The notes under the pieces: model-generated
What the model saw: the letters and a program-made list of their open reading frames with translations, nothing else
What the model was told of the DNA's origin: nothing
The model's database searches: none
Translations under genes and position numbers: made by a program
Shown: positions 31,803-43,692 of the stretch, piece after piece
Numbering within the stretch: position 1 is the first letter of the stretch
How the letters are laid out: every line of letters begins with the position of its first letter
Source: Burkholderiaceae bacterium
GTDB lineage: Bacteria > Pseudomonadota > Gammaproteobacteria > Burkholderiales > Burkholderiaceae_C
NCBI GenBank assembly: GCA_023150375.1
Contig: JAKLLA010000018.1
Span: 62,001-126,000 of the forward strand
DNA: 64,000 nt
Direction of reading: 5' to 3'

Positions 31803-33644
31803 ATGAACCACCCAGCCCTCTCTTCCTTCATCTGGTCCGTCGCCGACCTGCTGCGCGGCGACTACAAGCAGTCCGAGTACGGCCGCGTCATCCTGCCATT
31901 CACGGTGCTGCGCCGCCTGGACTGCGTGCTGGAAGCCACCAAGCCCGCCGTGCTGGCCGAGTTCGAGGCCAGGACCCGGGCTGGCCTGAACCCCGAGCCC
32001 TTCCTGCTGCGCAAGGCCGGACAGAGCTTCTTCAACACCTCGCCGCTGGATCTGGTCAAGCTGCTGGGTGACCAGGACCACATCCGGCAGAACCTCTACG
32101 CTTACGTCCAGGCTTTCTCGCCGGCGGCGCGCGACATCTTCGAGCGCTTCGACTTCTACACGCAGGTCGAACGGCTGGCCAAGGCCAATCTGCTGTACCT
32201 CGTCACCGAGAAGTTCGCCCACATCGACCTGCATCCCGCGGTCGTCGACAACGCCAGCATGGGCGCGGTGTTCGAGGAGCTGATTCGCAAGTTCGCGGAA
32301 ATCAGCAACGAGACCGCCGGGGAGCACTTCACGCCCCGGGAAGTCATCCGTCTGATGGTGAACCTGCTGTTCATCGAGGACGACGACGTGCTGACCCCCG
32401 GCAACGCCGTGGTCCGCACCATCTACGACCCCACGGCGGGCACCGGTGGCATGTTGTCCGTCGCCGGGGAGTACCTGGCCGAGCACAACCCCCAGGCGCG
32501 CCTGACGATGTTCGGCCAGGAACTCAACGACGAGTCCTACGCCATCTGCAAGGCCGACATGCTCATCAAAGGCCAGGACGTGGCCAACATCGTCGCCGGC
32601 AACACGCTCAGCGACGACGGCCACGGTGGCCGCAAGTTCGACTACATGCTCTCCAACCCGCCCTTTGGCGTGGAATGGAAGAAGGTCGAGAAGGTAGTGC
32701 GCCAGGAGCACGAGCAGAAGGGCTTCGACGGCCGCTTCGGCCCCGGCCTGCCGCGGGTCAGCGATGGCTCGATGCTGTTCCTCATGCACTTGCTGTCCAA
32801 GATGCGCCCGGCGCACGAGGGCGGCAGCCGCTTCGGCATCGTGCTCAACGGTTCACCGCTGTTCACCGGTGGTGCCGGCAGCGGCGAGAGCGAAATCCGC
32901 CGCTATCTGCTGGAGAACGACCTGGTGGAGGCCATCGTCGGCCTGCCCACGGACATGTTCTATAACACCGGCATCGCCACCTATGTGTGGGTGCTGTCCA
33001 ACCGCAAGCCGGAGGACCGCCGCGGCTACGTCCAGCTCATCGACGCCAGCGGCTTCTGGCAGAAGATGCGCAAGAGCCTGGGGAGCAAGCGCCGGGAGAT
33101 GAGCGACGAGCACATCGCCACCGTCACGCGGCTGTTCGGCGATTTCACCGAGGCCGAGTTGGTCACGGTCATCGACGCTGCCGGCCAGGCCCAGGGCGAG
33201 CCGGTGCTGGTGACCAACACCGACACCGCACCCACTGCGCCCGAGGGCGGCCGCCTCAAGCGCGTGCCCATCGCGCGCATCTTCCGCAACGAGGACTTCG
33301 GCTACACGACCATCACGGTAGAGCGCCCGCTGCGAGACGAAGCCGGCCACGTGGTCGTCGGCCTGAAAGGCAAGCAGAAGGGCAAGCCCCAGCCCGACAG
33401 CGCGCTGCGCGACACCGAGAACGTGCCGCTGGCCGAGGACATCGGCGCCTACTTCAAGCGCGAGGTGCTGCCCCATGCGCCCGATGCCTGGATAGACGAC
33501 GAGAAGAACAAGGTCGGCTACGAGATTCCGTTCAACCGCCACTTCTATGTGTTCGAGCCGCCGCGCAGCCTGCAGGCCATCGACGAGGAGCTGAAGACCG
33601 TCACGGCCAGCATCATGAAGATGCTGGGGGAGCTGGCGGAATGA
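31803..33644 (+). CDS. hsdM: Type I restriction-modification methyltransferase subunit HsdM
   Basis: 613-residue N6-adenine methyltransferase subunit. An N-terminal HsdM_N helical region ([20 protein letters not shown]) precedes the catalytic domain with the SAM motif [10 protein letters not shown] (near residue 210), the [13 protein letters not shown] segment before it and the catalytic motif NPPFG (near residue 283). It forms a complex with HsdS for site-specific methylation and with HsdR for cutting unmodified DNA. The stop overlaps the hsdS start (ATGA), so the two are translationally coupled. First gene of a four-gene restriction operon beginning 260 bp after tRNA-Thr. The ribosome site is weak, but the start matches the family N-terminus. 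Confidence 0.96.
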   Translation: MNHPALSSFIWSVADLLRGDYKQSEYGRVILPFTVLRRLDCVLEATKPAVLAEFEARTRAGLNPEPFLLRKAGQSFFNTSPLDLVKLLGDQDHIRQNLYAYVQAFSPAARDIFERFDFYTQVERLAKANLLYLVTEKFAHIDLHPAVVDNASMGAVFEELIRKFAEISNETAGEHFTPREVIRLMVNLLFIEDDDVLTPGNAVVRTIYDPTAGTGGMLSVAGEYLAEHNPQARLTMFGQELNDESYAICKADMLIKGQDVANIVAGNTLSDDGHGGRKFDYMLSNPPFGVEWKKVEKVVRQEHEQKGFDGRFGPGLPRVSDGSMLFLMHLLSKMRPAHEGGSRFGIVLNGSPLFTGGAGSGESEIRRYLLENDLVEAIVGLPTDMFYNTGIATYVWVLSNRKPEDRRGYVQLIDASGFWQKMRKSLGSKRREMSDEHIATVTRLFGDFTEAELVTVIDAAGQAQGEPVLVTNTDTAPTAPEGGRLKRVPIARIFRNEDFGYTTITVERPLRDEAGHVVVGLKGKQKGKPQPDSALRDTENVPLAEDIGAYFKREVLPHAPDAWIDDEKNKVGYEIPFNRHFYVFEPPRSLQAIDEELKTVTASIMKMLGELAE

Positions 33645-34984
33645 GCTTGCCGAGGTATAGGGAGTACAAGGACAGCGGAATTCCGTGGCTCGGCGCTGTT
33701 CCGCACCACTGGAAGGTCCAGCGCTTCAAGTGGCTCGTCGAGCGCAACGACGGGGGCGTTTGGGGCGACGACCCCGACGGGTCGAATGACACCGTGGTTC
33801 TGCGCTCCACGGAGCAGACTGTCGATGGGCGCTGGCAGATTGAAGAGCCCGCGAAGCGGCGGCTTACAGAGAAGGACCGACTCTCAGCGCTGCTCGCAGT
33901 CGGGGACTTGCTGCTCACCAAGTCGAGCGGAAGTGCGCTGCACATCGGCAAGACCACGCTGGTAGACGCGCGGGTGGCGGAGTTGAGCGCCTGCTACTCC
34001 AACTTTATGCAGCGTATCCGTGTCGGAGCCGGGTTGTCGCCAAAGGTTGCGTGGTACATCCTGAACAACAGCTTGGCGCGCGATCAGCTAGACCTGCTGT
34101 CCAACTCCACGACGGGACTGGCTAATCTCAACGGCACCATCATTGGGGACTTGGTGCTGGCTGTCGCACCTCAGGAAGAACAAACCGCCATCGCCGCCTT
34201 CCTCGACCGCGAAACCGCCAAGATTGATGCGCTGATTGCCGAGCAGGAAAAGCTCATCGCCCTGCTGGCCGAAAAGCGCCAAGCCACCATCTCCCACGCC
34301 GTCACCAAGGGCCTCGACCCCAGGGCGCCGATGAAGGATTCCGGGGTGGCGTGGTTGGGGGAGGTGCCGGCGCATTGGGACGTGCGGCCACTGAAACACT
34401 TGGTCCAGCTGAAGAGCGGTGGAACACCAAGCAAAGAGAACCCGGCGTATTGGGACGGTGGTATTCCATGGGCGTCTGCAAAGGACTTGAAGGTCGAGCA
34501 GCTTCATGACACTGCCGACCATATCTCTCAGGCAGCAGTTGACGACGGAGCCGCGAGCTTGGTACCGCAAGGTGCAGTCTTGGTGGTCGTCCGTGGAATG
34601 ATTTTGGCTCGCATGTTCCCGGTAGTTGAGGCAACTTGTCCCATGGCAATCAATCAAGACCTGAAGGCCGTAGTCCCGAATCGAGGACTGGACACCTCAT
34701 TTCTTGCGTGGTTGCTGCGAGGCAGCGCTACTGAATCACTGACTCGACTAGATGAAGCCGGACATGGAACCAAAGCCTTGCGAATGGATGCATGGACATC
34801 CATGTGTCTTCCGATTCCGCCGCAGCCCGAACAGCTGAAGTTGGCAGAGTTCATTTCGGCGGAGACAGCAAAGCTGGACTCGCTTTGCACAGAAGCCGAC
34901 AAAGCAGTCACGCTGCTCAAGGAGCGCCGCAGCGCCCTCATCGCCGCCGCGGTCACTGGCCAAATCGATGTGCGCAACGCCTAA
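33641..34984 (+). CDS. hsdS: Type I restriction-modification specificity subunit HsdS
   Basis: 447-residue DNA-recognition subunit with the usual two-fold layout. The first target-recognition domain begins at [18 protein letters not shown] (residues 7-24) and ends in a conserved helix ([20 protein letters not shown]). The second starts with [18 protein letters not shown] (near 231) and ends with [20 protein letters not shown]. The recognition domains are distinctly less GC-rich than the surrounding genes, as expected for a part that is exchanged often. Start ATG 33641 overlaps the hsdM stop. Each half reads one part of a bipartite site; the sequence of the site cannot be predicted here. Confidence 0.95.
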   Translation: MSLPRYREYKDSGIPWLGAVPHHWKVQRFKWLVERNDGGVWGDDPDGSNDTVVLRSTEQTVDGRWQIEEPAKRRLTEKDRLSALLAVGDLLLTKSSGSALHIGKTTLVDARVAELSACYSNFMQRIRVGAGLSPKVAWYILNNSLARDQLDLLSNSTTGLANLNGTIIGDLVLAVAPQEEQTAIAAFLDRETAKIDALIAEQEKLIALLAEKRQATISHAVTKGLDPRAPMKDSGVAWLGEVPAHWDVRPLKHLVQLKSGGTPSKENPAYWDGGIPWASAKDLKVEQLHDTADHISQAAVDDGAASLVPQGAVLVVVRGMILARMFPVVEATCPMAINQDLKAVVPNRGLDTSFLAWLLRGSATESLTRLDEAGHGTKALRMDAWTSMCLPIPPQPEQLKLAEFISAETAKLDSLCTEADKAVTLLKERRSALIAAAVTGQIDVRNA

Positions 34985-35009
34985 GAACCACAAGACTAGG
35001 GAGAAACCC

Positions 35010-37127
35010 ATGAGCCACACGCTCACCGCCAAGGAACAGTCGCTCGCCAAAATCTTCAGCGACGACTACGTCTTCACCATTCCTGGCTACCAGCGGCCGT
35101 ATGCCTGGGGCAAAGAGCAGGCGCAGGAACTGCTCGATGACCTGCTTGGCGCCCTCGCGGCCGCACCACAGCAACTCAGCGACGCCGCGCCGTACTTCCT
35201 CGGCAGCATCGTGCTCATCAAGGCCGAAGCGACGCCCGAAGCCACCGTGGTGGACGGCCAGCAGCGGCTGACGACGTTGACCCTGCTTCTGTCGGCCATC
35301 CGGGCCACAGTCGGTGATGACGAACTTCAGAAGGACATCACCGGCTGCATCTACGAGAAGGGCAGTCTGGTGAAGGGCACGCAGGCCCGCTACCGCCTGC
35401 TGCTGCGCGAACGCGACCGCGACTTCTTCCGCCAGTACGTGCAGCATGAGAACGGCCTGCAGGCGCTGGCTCAGGTCAACACGGTGCTGCCCGATGCGCA
35501 GGGCCGCCTGCGCGCGAACGCCCAGGTATTCATGGAGGGGCTGGCCAAACTGTCGCAATCGGAGCTGGTGCGACTGGTGCAGTTCGTCATCACGCGCTGC
35601 TACCTGGTGACGGTGGCGACGCCCGACCTGGATTCGGCGTACCGCATCTTCGGCGTGCTCAACAGCCGCGGCCTGGACCTGAGCGCCACCGACATCCTCA
35701 AGGCCGAAATCATCGGCGGCATCGCACCGGCGCTGCGCGACGCCTACACGAAGAAGTGGGAAGACGAAGAAGAGGACCTCGGCCGAGAAGAGTTCGGTGA
35801 CCTGTTCAGCCACATCCGCATGGTCTACCGCAAGGCCAAGCCCCAGGGCACGTTGCTGAAGGAATTCAAGGAACACGTCGTGCCGGCCAAACAGCCGCAA
35901 CAGTTTGTCGACGAAGTGCTGTTGCCAATGGCTCAGGCCTTCAGCGAGCTGCGTGACGCCGACTACGCCAGCACCCACCACGCCGAGCAGGTGAACGAAA
36001 CCCTGCGGTGGCTGAACCGCCTGGAGTTCAAGGATTGGGTGCCCCCGGCCTTGACCTTCTTCGTGCGGCATCGCCAGAAGCCCGAAGCCGTGCTGGGCTT
36101 CTTCCGGGACCTGGAGCGGCTGGGTTACTCGATGCTCGCGCGAAAGACGGGCGTCAATGAGCGCATCGAGCGATTTTCCGCGCTGACCATCGCCGTCGAG
36201 TCTGGCGCCGACCTATCCCTGTTGACCTCGCCCCTGCAGCTTTCGCAGGAGGAGCAGTACCAAACCTACACTGCGTTGAGTGGACCGCTGTACGAGACCC
36301 ATTCGCCCCGGGCGTTGGCGTTGCTGCTCCTGCGACTGGACCACCTGATGTCCGACGGCAGCGCCAGCTACCAGCACGACGTGGTTTCAGTTGAACATGT
36401 CATGCCCCAGCAACCTGCGCCGAACAGCCAATGGGCGACCTGGGTGCCCGACAAGGTGGCACATCAGTTGTGGGTCCATCGCCTCGGCAATCTGGCCCTG
36501 CTGAGTCGCAAGAAGAACAGCTCAGCGAGCAACCGCGACTTCGGCTGGAAGAAGTCGGCCTACTTCACCAAGGGTGGCACGAGCGCGTTTGCGCTGACCA
36601 CGCAGGTTCTGCAGCACGAGGACTGGACCGTCGATGTCATGCAACAGCGTCAGGACGCCTTGCTTGCGAAGCTGGAAGCCCATTGGCGCCTTCAGGACCG
36701 CAAGAGCAAGGCGGAGCTTGCCGACGCCCTGCTCGCTGAACTGGAAGGCGCGGGGAGCGCCGTCCTCTTCGAACTCGAAAACACACGACACGGCCTAGCG
36801 GCCATGGCAAGGGAGAACGGCGAAGCTTTCACCGTGCTGGCCGGGTCGCAAGCCAAGCTCGATTGGTCGGGCCAGCCTCATTCCTACCTTCAGCTGAGAG
36901 AGGACCTGCGAAGTTCGGGGGCACTGAAACTGTCCGAAGACGGAACCCATCTCATCTTTTCCAACGACACGGACTTCAAGAGTCCGAGTGCCGCGTCAGC
37001 CACCGTTCTCGGTCGTACAGACAACGGTCGGACAACATGGCGGCTAAAGGGAACCACCATCACCTATGCAGCCTGGCAGGACAACCTGCCGGGCAATCAG
37101 CCTGCAACAGGCCGGGCTGAGGTCTAA
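35010..37127 (+). CDS. DUF262-DUF1524-DUF4357 protein (GmrSD-like nuclease)
   Basis: 705-residue protein between hsdS and hsdR. The N-terminal DUF262 domain has FTIPGYQRPYAW (near residue 21), FLGSIVLI and the signature VVDGQQRLTTLTLLL. The middle DUF1524 domain carries an HNH-type nuclease motif (SVEHVMPQQ with HRLGNLALLSRKKNSSASN). The C-terminus (FKSPSAASATVLGRTDNG with TWRL) fits DUF4357. DUF262+DUF1524 is the arrangement of GmrSD, which cuts glucosylated hydroxymethylcytosine DNA, and of related anti-phage nucleases. Start ATG 35010 has AGGGAG upstream; an earlier ATG at 34968 lies inside hsdS. It is 26 bp after hsdS and 2 bp before hsdR, so it is part of the operon. It may cut modified phage DNA that the type I enzyme cannot, or modulate HsdR. 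Confidence 0.88.
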   Translation: MSHTLTAKEQSLAKIFSDDYVFTIPGYQRPYAWGKEQAQELLDDLLGALAAAPQQLSDAAPYFLGSIVLIKAEATPEATVVDGQQRLTTLTLLLSAIRATVGDDELQKDITGCIYEKGSLVKGTQARYRLLLRERDRDFFRQYVQHENGLQALAQVNTVLPDAQGRLRANAQVFMEGLAKLSQSELVRLVQFVITRCYLVTVATPDLDSAYRIFGVLNSRGLDLSATDILKAEIIGGIAPALRDAYTKKWEDEEEDLGREEFGDLFSHIRMVYRKAKPQGTLLKEFKEHVVPAKQPQQFVDEVLLPMAQAFSELRDADYASTHHAEQVNETLRWLNRLEFKDWVPPALTFFVRHRQKPEAVLGFFRDLERLGYSMLARKTGVNERIERFSALTIAVESGADLSLLTSPLQLSQEEQYQTYTALSGPLYETHSPRALALLLLRLDHLMSDGSASYQHDVVSVEHVMPQQPAPNSQWATWVPDKVAHQLWVHRLGNLALLSRKKNSSASNRDFGWKKSAYFTKGGTSAFALTTQVLQHEDWTVDVMQQRQDALLAKLEAHWRLQDRKSKAELADALLAELEGAGSAVLFELENTRHGLAAMARENGEAFTVLAGSQAKLDWSGQPHSYLQLREDLRSSGALKLSEDGTHLIFSNDTDFKSPSAASATVLGRTDNGRTTWRLKGTTITYAAWQDNLPGNQPATGRAEV

Positions 37128-37129
37128 GG

Positions 37130-40100
37130 ATGGCGCTGCACCAGGAAGTTCACTTCGAGGCGGAAATCTGCCAGCACCTGGCAGCGCACGGCTGGCTGTA
37201 CGCCGAAGGCGACGCCACCCACTTCGACCGCACTCATGGCCTGTTCACGCCAGACCTCCTGGCTTGGGTGGAAGCGACCCAGCCCGAGAGTTGGCAGCGC
37301 CTACACAAGACCCTCGGAGCCGCACTGCCTAAGGTGTTGGCCGAACGCGTTCGCAAGAACATGAACGAACGCGGCACCTTGGACGTGCTGCGACGTGGCG
37401 TTGAGATGCTGGGCTTGAAAGAGCCCCTGTCCCTGGCGCAATTCAAGCCGGCCCTGGCCATTAATCCCGCCATCCAGGCGCACTACGCGGCCAACCGCCT
37501 GCGGGTGGTACGGCAAGTGACTCATTCGCCAAACAACCCGAAGGCCGAGCTGGACCTGGTGCTGTTCGTCAACGGCATCGCGGTGGCGACCGCCGAGCTC
37601 AAGTCCGACTTCACGCAGAGCGTGCACGACGCGGTCGACCAGTACCGCTTCGACCGGCACCCGCAGCCCAAGGGCGGCGTGCTGGAGCCACTGCTGGGCT
37701 TCCCAGGCGGGGCCTTGGTGCACTTCGCCGTCAGCCAGTCGGAAGTGATGATGACGACCCGGCTGGCCGGGCCGGCCACGACCTTCCTGCCGTTCAACCG
37801 GGGCAACGCCGGTGGCGCCGGCAACGCACCCAATCCGGACGGCTTCGCTACCGCCTACCTGTGGGAAGAAGTCTGGGCCCGCGAGAGCTGGCTGGACATC
37901 CTGCACCGCTACTGCACGGCCAAGCGCGACGACAAGAAGCAGCTGAAGGCGGTCATCTTCCCCCGCTACCACCAGCTCGACGCCACCCGACGATTGGTGG
38001 CCGACGTTCTGGCCAACGGTCCTGGTCAGCGCTACCTGATTCAGCACTCGGCCGGCTCGGGCAAGACGAACAGTATTGCGTGGACCGCCCACTTCCTGGC
38101 CGACCTGCACGACGCCGAACATAAGAAGCTGTTCGACAGCGTTCTGGTCGTATCGGACCGCAACGTGCTGGATGCCCAGTTGCAGGAAGCCATCTTCGAC
38201 TTCGAGCGCACGACGGGCGTGGTGGCCAGCATCACCCACGAGCACGGCAGCAAGAGCGCGCAGCTCGGCCAGGCGCTGAAGGAAGGCAAGAAAATCATCG
38301 TCTGCACCATCCAGACCTTCCCGTTTGCGCTGGCGGCGGTGCAGGAACTGGCGGCGACCGAAGGCAAACGCTTCGCGGTCATCGCGGATGAGGCGCACAG
38401 CTCGCAGAGTGGAGAGGCGGCGGCCAAGCTGAAGCAGTTGCTGTCGGCGCAGGAATGGGCCGAACTGCAAGACGGCGGTGAGGTCGACACCGAGGCCTTG
38501 CTGGCCGCGCAGATGGAAGCCCGTGCCAACGTGAAGGGGCTGACCTACGTCGCCTTCACGGCGACACCCAAAGCGAAGACGCTGGAGCTCTTCGGCCGCC
38601 CCGGGCCGGACGGGCTACCGATGCCCTTCCATGTCTACTCGATGCGCCAGGCCATCGAGGAGGGCTTCATCCTCGACGTGCTGAAGAACTTCACCAGCTA
38701 CAAGCTGGCCTTCAAGCTCGCGCACGGCGGCCAGGAATACGACGAGAAGCAGGTCGAGCGCAGCACCGCAATGAAGGGCATCATGCAGTGGGTCCGGCTG
38801 CATCCCTACAACATTGCGCAAAAGGTGCAGCTCGTCGTCGAGCACTACCGCGAGAACGTACAACCACTGCTGGCAGGACGTGCCAAGGCCATGGTGGTGG
38901 TCGGCAGCCGCAAGGAGGCGGTGCGCTGGCAGAAGGCCATCCGCGCCTACATCGCGCAGCGCAACTACCCCCTGGGCGTACTGGTGGCCTTCTCGGGCGA
39001 GGTGAACGACCCGGAGAGCTACCCGCAGGCGGTCTCCGAAACCAGCAAGGACTTGAATCCGGGCCTGAAGGGCCGCGACATCCGCGACGCCTTCAACGAG
39101 ACCGACTACCACCTGCTGCTGGTGGCCAACAAGTTCCAGACGGGTTTCGACCAACCGCTGCTGTGCGGCATGTACGTCGACAAGATGCTCGGCGGCATCC
39201 AGGCCGTGCAGACGCTGTCACGCCTGAACCGTGCTCATCCCGGCAAGGACACGACCTACATCCTCGACTTCGTCAACGATTCCGCCGACATCCTGAAGGC
39301 CTTCAAGACCTACTACGAGACCGCCGAGCTGGAAGCCGCGACCGACCCGCACCGGGTCTACGACCTGCGCGCCAAGCTCGATGCCACGGGCTACTACGAC
39401 GACTTCGAGGTGGACCGGGTCGCCAAGGTCGACCTCGACCCTCAGGGCACCCAGAAGCAGCTCGACGCCGCCATCGCCCCGGTCGCCGACCGGCTTCTGA
39501 AGCGCTACAAGTCACTGCAGCAGGAGAAGGCGGCGGCCGAGGTGGCGGGCGACGACAAGGTGGCCAAGGTCGCCAAGGACGCGCTCGATGCCCTCGTGCT
39601 GTTCAAGAACGACATGGGCGCCTATGTGCGCCTGTATGCTTTCCTGAGCCAGATCTTCGACTACGGCAACACCGACATCGAGAAGCGCTTTCTGTTCTTC
39701 AAGCGCCTCCTCCCGCTGCTCGACTTCGGACGCGAACGCGACACCGTCGACCTGAGCAAGGTGGTCCTGACGCATCACACGCTGAAGGACCATGGCAAGC
39801 AACCCATGGCCTTGAACCAGGACGGCCGCTACAGACTCCCGCCGATGGACGCGGTGGGCAGTGGCAGCGTGCAGGAAAAGCAGCAGGCCTACCTGGTCGA
39901 AATCATCCAGAAGGTGAACGGCCTGTTCGAGGGCGAGCTGACCGACGACGACCAGCTCGTCTACGTCAACGGCGTGCTCAAGGGCAAGCTGCTGGAGAAC
40001 GAGACCCTGGTGCAGCAGGCGGCCAGCAACAGCAAGGAACAGTTCTCCAGCTCGCCCGACCTGAACCAGGCTCTAATGGACGCCATCATGGATGCCTTCG

Positions 40101-40222
40101 AGGCACACCAGACCATGAGCACGCAGGCGCTGGGGTCCGAGCGGGTGCGCGAGGGACTGAAGGGCATTCTGCTGGGACCGGCGCAGTTGTACGAGGCGCT
40201 GCGGGCTCGGGCGCCGGGGTGA
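37130..40222 (+). CDS. hsdR: Type I restriction endonuclease subunit HsdR
   Basis: 1030-residue motor and nuclease subunit. The N-terminal nuclease has the PD-(D/E)xK core (AELDLVLFVNGIAVATAELK, residues about 141-160). The SF2 translocase has Walker A HSAGSGKTNSIAW (near residue 305), Walker B IADEAHSSQSG (near 417) and motif III FTATPKAKTL, then a helicase C domain (GFDQPLLCGMYVDKMLGGIQ with QTLSRLNRAHPGKD) and a C-terminal coiled region that binds HsdM. All the key residues seen are intact. It starts 2 bp after the preceding nuclease gene. With HsdM and HsdS it should form a working restriction enzyme. Confidence 0.96.
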   Translation: MALHQEVHFEAEICQHLAAHGWLYAEGDATHFDRTHGLFTPDLLAWVEATQPESWQRLHKTLGAALPKVLAERVRKNMNERGTLDVLRRGVEMLGLKEPLSLAQFKPALAINPAIQAHYAANRLRVVRQVTHSPNNPKAELDLVLFVNGIAVATAELKSDFTQSVHDAVDQYRFDRHPQPKGGVLEPLLGFPGGALVHFAVSQSEVMMTTRLAGPATTFLPFNRGNAGGAGNAPNPDGFATAYLWEEVWARESWLDILHRYCTAKRDDKKQLKAVIFPRYHQLDATRRLVADVLANGPGQRYLIQHSAGSGKTNSIAWTAHFLADLHDAEHKKLFDSVLVVSDRNVLDAQLQEAIFDFERTTGVVASITHEHGSKSAQLGQALKEGKKIIVCTIQTFPFALAAVQELAATEGKRFAVIADEAHSSQSGEAAAKLKQLLSAQEWAELQDGGEVDTEALLAAQMEARANVKGLTYVAFTATPKAKTLELFGRPGPDGLPMPFHVYSMRQAIEEGFILDVLKNFTSYKLAFKLAHGGQEYDEKQVERSTAMKGIMQWVRLHPYNIAQKVQLVVEHYRENVQPLLAGRAKAMVVVGSRKEAVRWQKAIRAYIAQRNYPLGVLVAFSGEVNDPESYPQAVSETSKDLNPGLKGRDIRDAFNETDYHLLLVANKFQTGFDQPLLCGMYVDKMLGGIQAVQTLSRLNRAHPGKDTTYILDFVNDSADILKAFKTYYETAELEAATDPHRVYDLRAKLDATGYYDDFEVDRVAKVDLDPQGTQKQLDAAIAPVADRLLKRYKSLQQEKAAAEVAGDDKVAKVAKDALDALVLFKNDMGAYVRLYAFLSQIFDYGNTDIEKRFLFFKRLLPLLDFGRERDTVDLSKVVLTHHTLKDHGKQPMALNQDGRYRLPPMDAVGSGSVQEKQQAYLVEIIQKVNGLFEGELTDDDQLVYVNGVLKGKLLENETLVQQAASNSKEQFSSSPDLNQALMDAIMDAFEAHQTMSTQALGSERVREGLKGILLGPAQLYEALRARAPG

Positions 40223-40295
40223 TTCAGGGTAGCGATAATCCAGTCCCTTGCAGGCAGGCCTGCACTGCACGCGCAGCCCCTCCGAAGGAACGTCG

Positions 40296-41273
40296 ATGTG
40301 CTACAGCGCCCAGGTGGTGGCCGACTACAAGCGCTACGTGCAACGGTTCGGCGCAGTGATCGACCTGCCAGCCTTCTACGACACCTTCTGGCGCCGCAGC
40401 CAGGGCGCCCGGCTGAAGTTTCCGAAGGCCATGGAAGACGCCTTCCTGGCTGCGCAGACCGGGATCGAGGTCGAGATCCGCGCCCTGATCGAGTCCTGGC
40501 GGACCGGACAGGCCGCCCAGCTCGAGCAGATGCTGTTCGCGCAGAAGAAGCGCCTGGCCGAGGCCGAGCGCAAGCTGCAGACCCGGGTGACTCAGGCGGC
40601 GACCGAGAGCCGGCGCATCGCCAGCGACAAGATGGCCTGGGCCATGACCAGGCTGGCCGACCTGTGGCGAAGCGAGCCGCAGGCCCGCGACCACCGGATC
40701 TTCCCGGGCTGGTACGCCCCGGTGATGGTCTGGGAGGACGGGCGACGCGTCGTGCGGCCGATGCGCTACCAGTGCCGCCCGGCAGGCAAGCCCGCTACAC
40801 ACGACCAGAAGTTTCCAGGCACCTACAACGCCCGGCGCGACAACCTGGAAGGTTTCTGGAAGGGCCAGTTCGGCCACACCCACGGCGTGATGCTGGTGAA
40901 CGCCTTCTACGAGAACGTGGCGCGCCACCAGGTCGAACATCGCGAGCTGGCGCCTGGCGAGCGGCCCGAGAACCTGGTACTGGAGTTCCGGCCCCGTCCG
41001 GCGCAGGAGATGCTGGTGGCCTGCCTGTGGTCACGCTGGCAGGCACCAGGCGCGCCAGGAGCGCCGGGCGAGCCGGATCTGCTGTCTTTCGCGGCGATCA
41101 CCGACGAGCCACCCGAGGAGGTGGCCGCCGCCGGCCACGACCGCTGCATCGTGCCGATCCGGCCCGAGCTGGTCGACGCCTGGCTGAATCCCGACCCGCA
41201 GCGCCTGCGCGCACAGTACGCCATCCTGGACGACCGGCCGCGGCCGTACTACGCGCATCGGCTGGCGGCATGA
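40296..41273 (+). CDS. SRAP (YedK/HMCES-like) abasic-site-binding protein
   Basis: 325-residue SOS-response-associated peptidase-fold protein. Family members bind abasic sites in single-stranded DNA and form a stable thiazolidine crosslink through Cys2 after Met1 is removed. Here the start is MCYSAQVV, giving Cys2. The conserved Asn is in TYNARRDN, the Glu in VNAFYENV and the His in HDRCIVPI, so the active set looks complete. The protein is longer than E. coli YedK (about 220) because of a coiled insert at residues about 30-125 (Glu/Arg/Lys-rich). Start ATG 40296 follows GAAGGA; a more upstream start would bury Cys2. It lies 73 bp after hsdR, so it may be read with the restriction operon. Confidence 0.88.
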   Translation: MCYSAQVVADYKRYVQRFGAVIDLPAFYDTFWRRSQGARLKFPKAMEDAFLAAQTGIEVEIRALIESWRTGQAAQLEQMLFAQKKRLAEAERKLQTRVTQAATESRRIASDKMAWAMTRLADLWRSEPQARDHRIFPGWYAPVMVWEDGRRVVRPMRYQCRPAGKPATHDQKFPGTYNARRDNLEGFWKGQFGHTHGVMLVNAFYENVARHQVEHRELAPGERPENLVLEFRPRPAQEMLVACLWSRWQAPGAPGAPGEPDLLSFAAITDEPPEEVAAAGHDRCIVPIRPELVDAWLNPDPQRLRAQYAILDDRPRPYYAHRLAA

Positions 41274-41322
41274 GGAGGCCGACCGGCCGTGCGCGAGCCG
41301 ATGGCGACCCACGGGTCGAGCG

Positions 41323-41757
41323 TCAGCCCGACAGGCGGGCCAGCTCCGCGGTGCGCACCCGGTTGAGCAGCATCTTCAGCTGCGCCAGCTCCTCCACCGT
41401 GAGGCAGCCGAAGTACTCCCGCTCGATCTGATCCACCTTGGCTTCGGCCTGCACCAGCGCCGCGCGACCCGCCGCCGTCGAACTCACCTGGATGACCCGG
41501 CGGTTGTTCGGGTCGCTGCGCCGCTCGAGCAGGCCCTTGGTCTCCATGGCCTTGATGAACTCGCCCATCGACTGGGCCGTCATGTTGGCCCGGCGCGCCA
41601 GGTCCGCCGAAGAGACCGGCTCGTGGTGCACGATGAGATTGAGCACCATGTACTGCCCGGCGGTGATGGCCTCGTCCTGCAGGCCCTGCTCGATGCGGCG
41701 GCGCGCCAGCAGTTCGACTTGCTGGATGTAGAAGAAGGCACGTGCGGTGACCGCCAT
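41323..41757 (-). CDS. MarR-family transcriptional regulator
   Basis: 144-residue winged-helix regulator. The core is ITAGQYMVLNLIVHHEPVSS, ADLARRANMTAQSMGEFIKA (recognition helix) and the wing LERRSDPNNRRVIQVSSTAAG, with dimer helices at both ends. MarR repressors of phenylpropanoid clusters (FerC/CouR type) are released by acyl-CoA thioesters. It lies downstream of, and in line with, the acyl-CoA dehydrogenase gene (50-bp gap), and the two divergent operons share a region with two operator-like repeats (43693-43778). I infer it represses both operons with an aromatic acyl-CoA as inducer. Confidence 0.9.
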   Translation of the reverse strand: MAVTARAFFYIQQVELLARRRIEQGLQDEAITAGQYMVLNLIVHHEPVSSADLARRANMTAQSMGEFIKAMETKGLLERRSDPNNRRVIQVSSTAAGRAALVQAEAKVDQIEREYFGCLTVEELAQLKMLLNRVRTAELARLSG

Positions 41758-41807
41758 GAAATCGCTCCGTTGAACCCCGGCTCAGGCCCCGGGCGACCCA
41801 TCCCGTT

Positions 41808-43628
<1,821 letters not shown>

Positions 43629-43692
43629 GGATGGAATGTCGAGGGCTTGCAGGCTCCGGGCGGCGAGCCGATGTCCGGATGGGTTCGAACCA

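Noticed and set aside
31540..41300. Direct copy of the tRNA-Thr 3' end as attR
   Set aside because: I looked for a repeat of the CACCGGCACCA region within the island and to its right end and saw none in the window.
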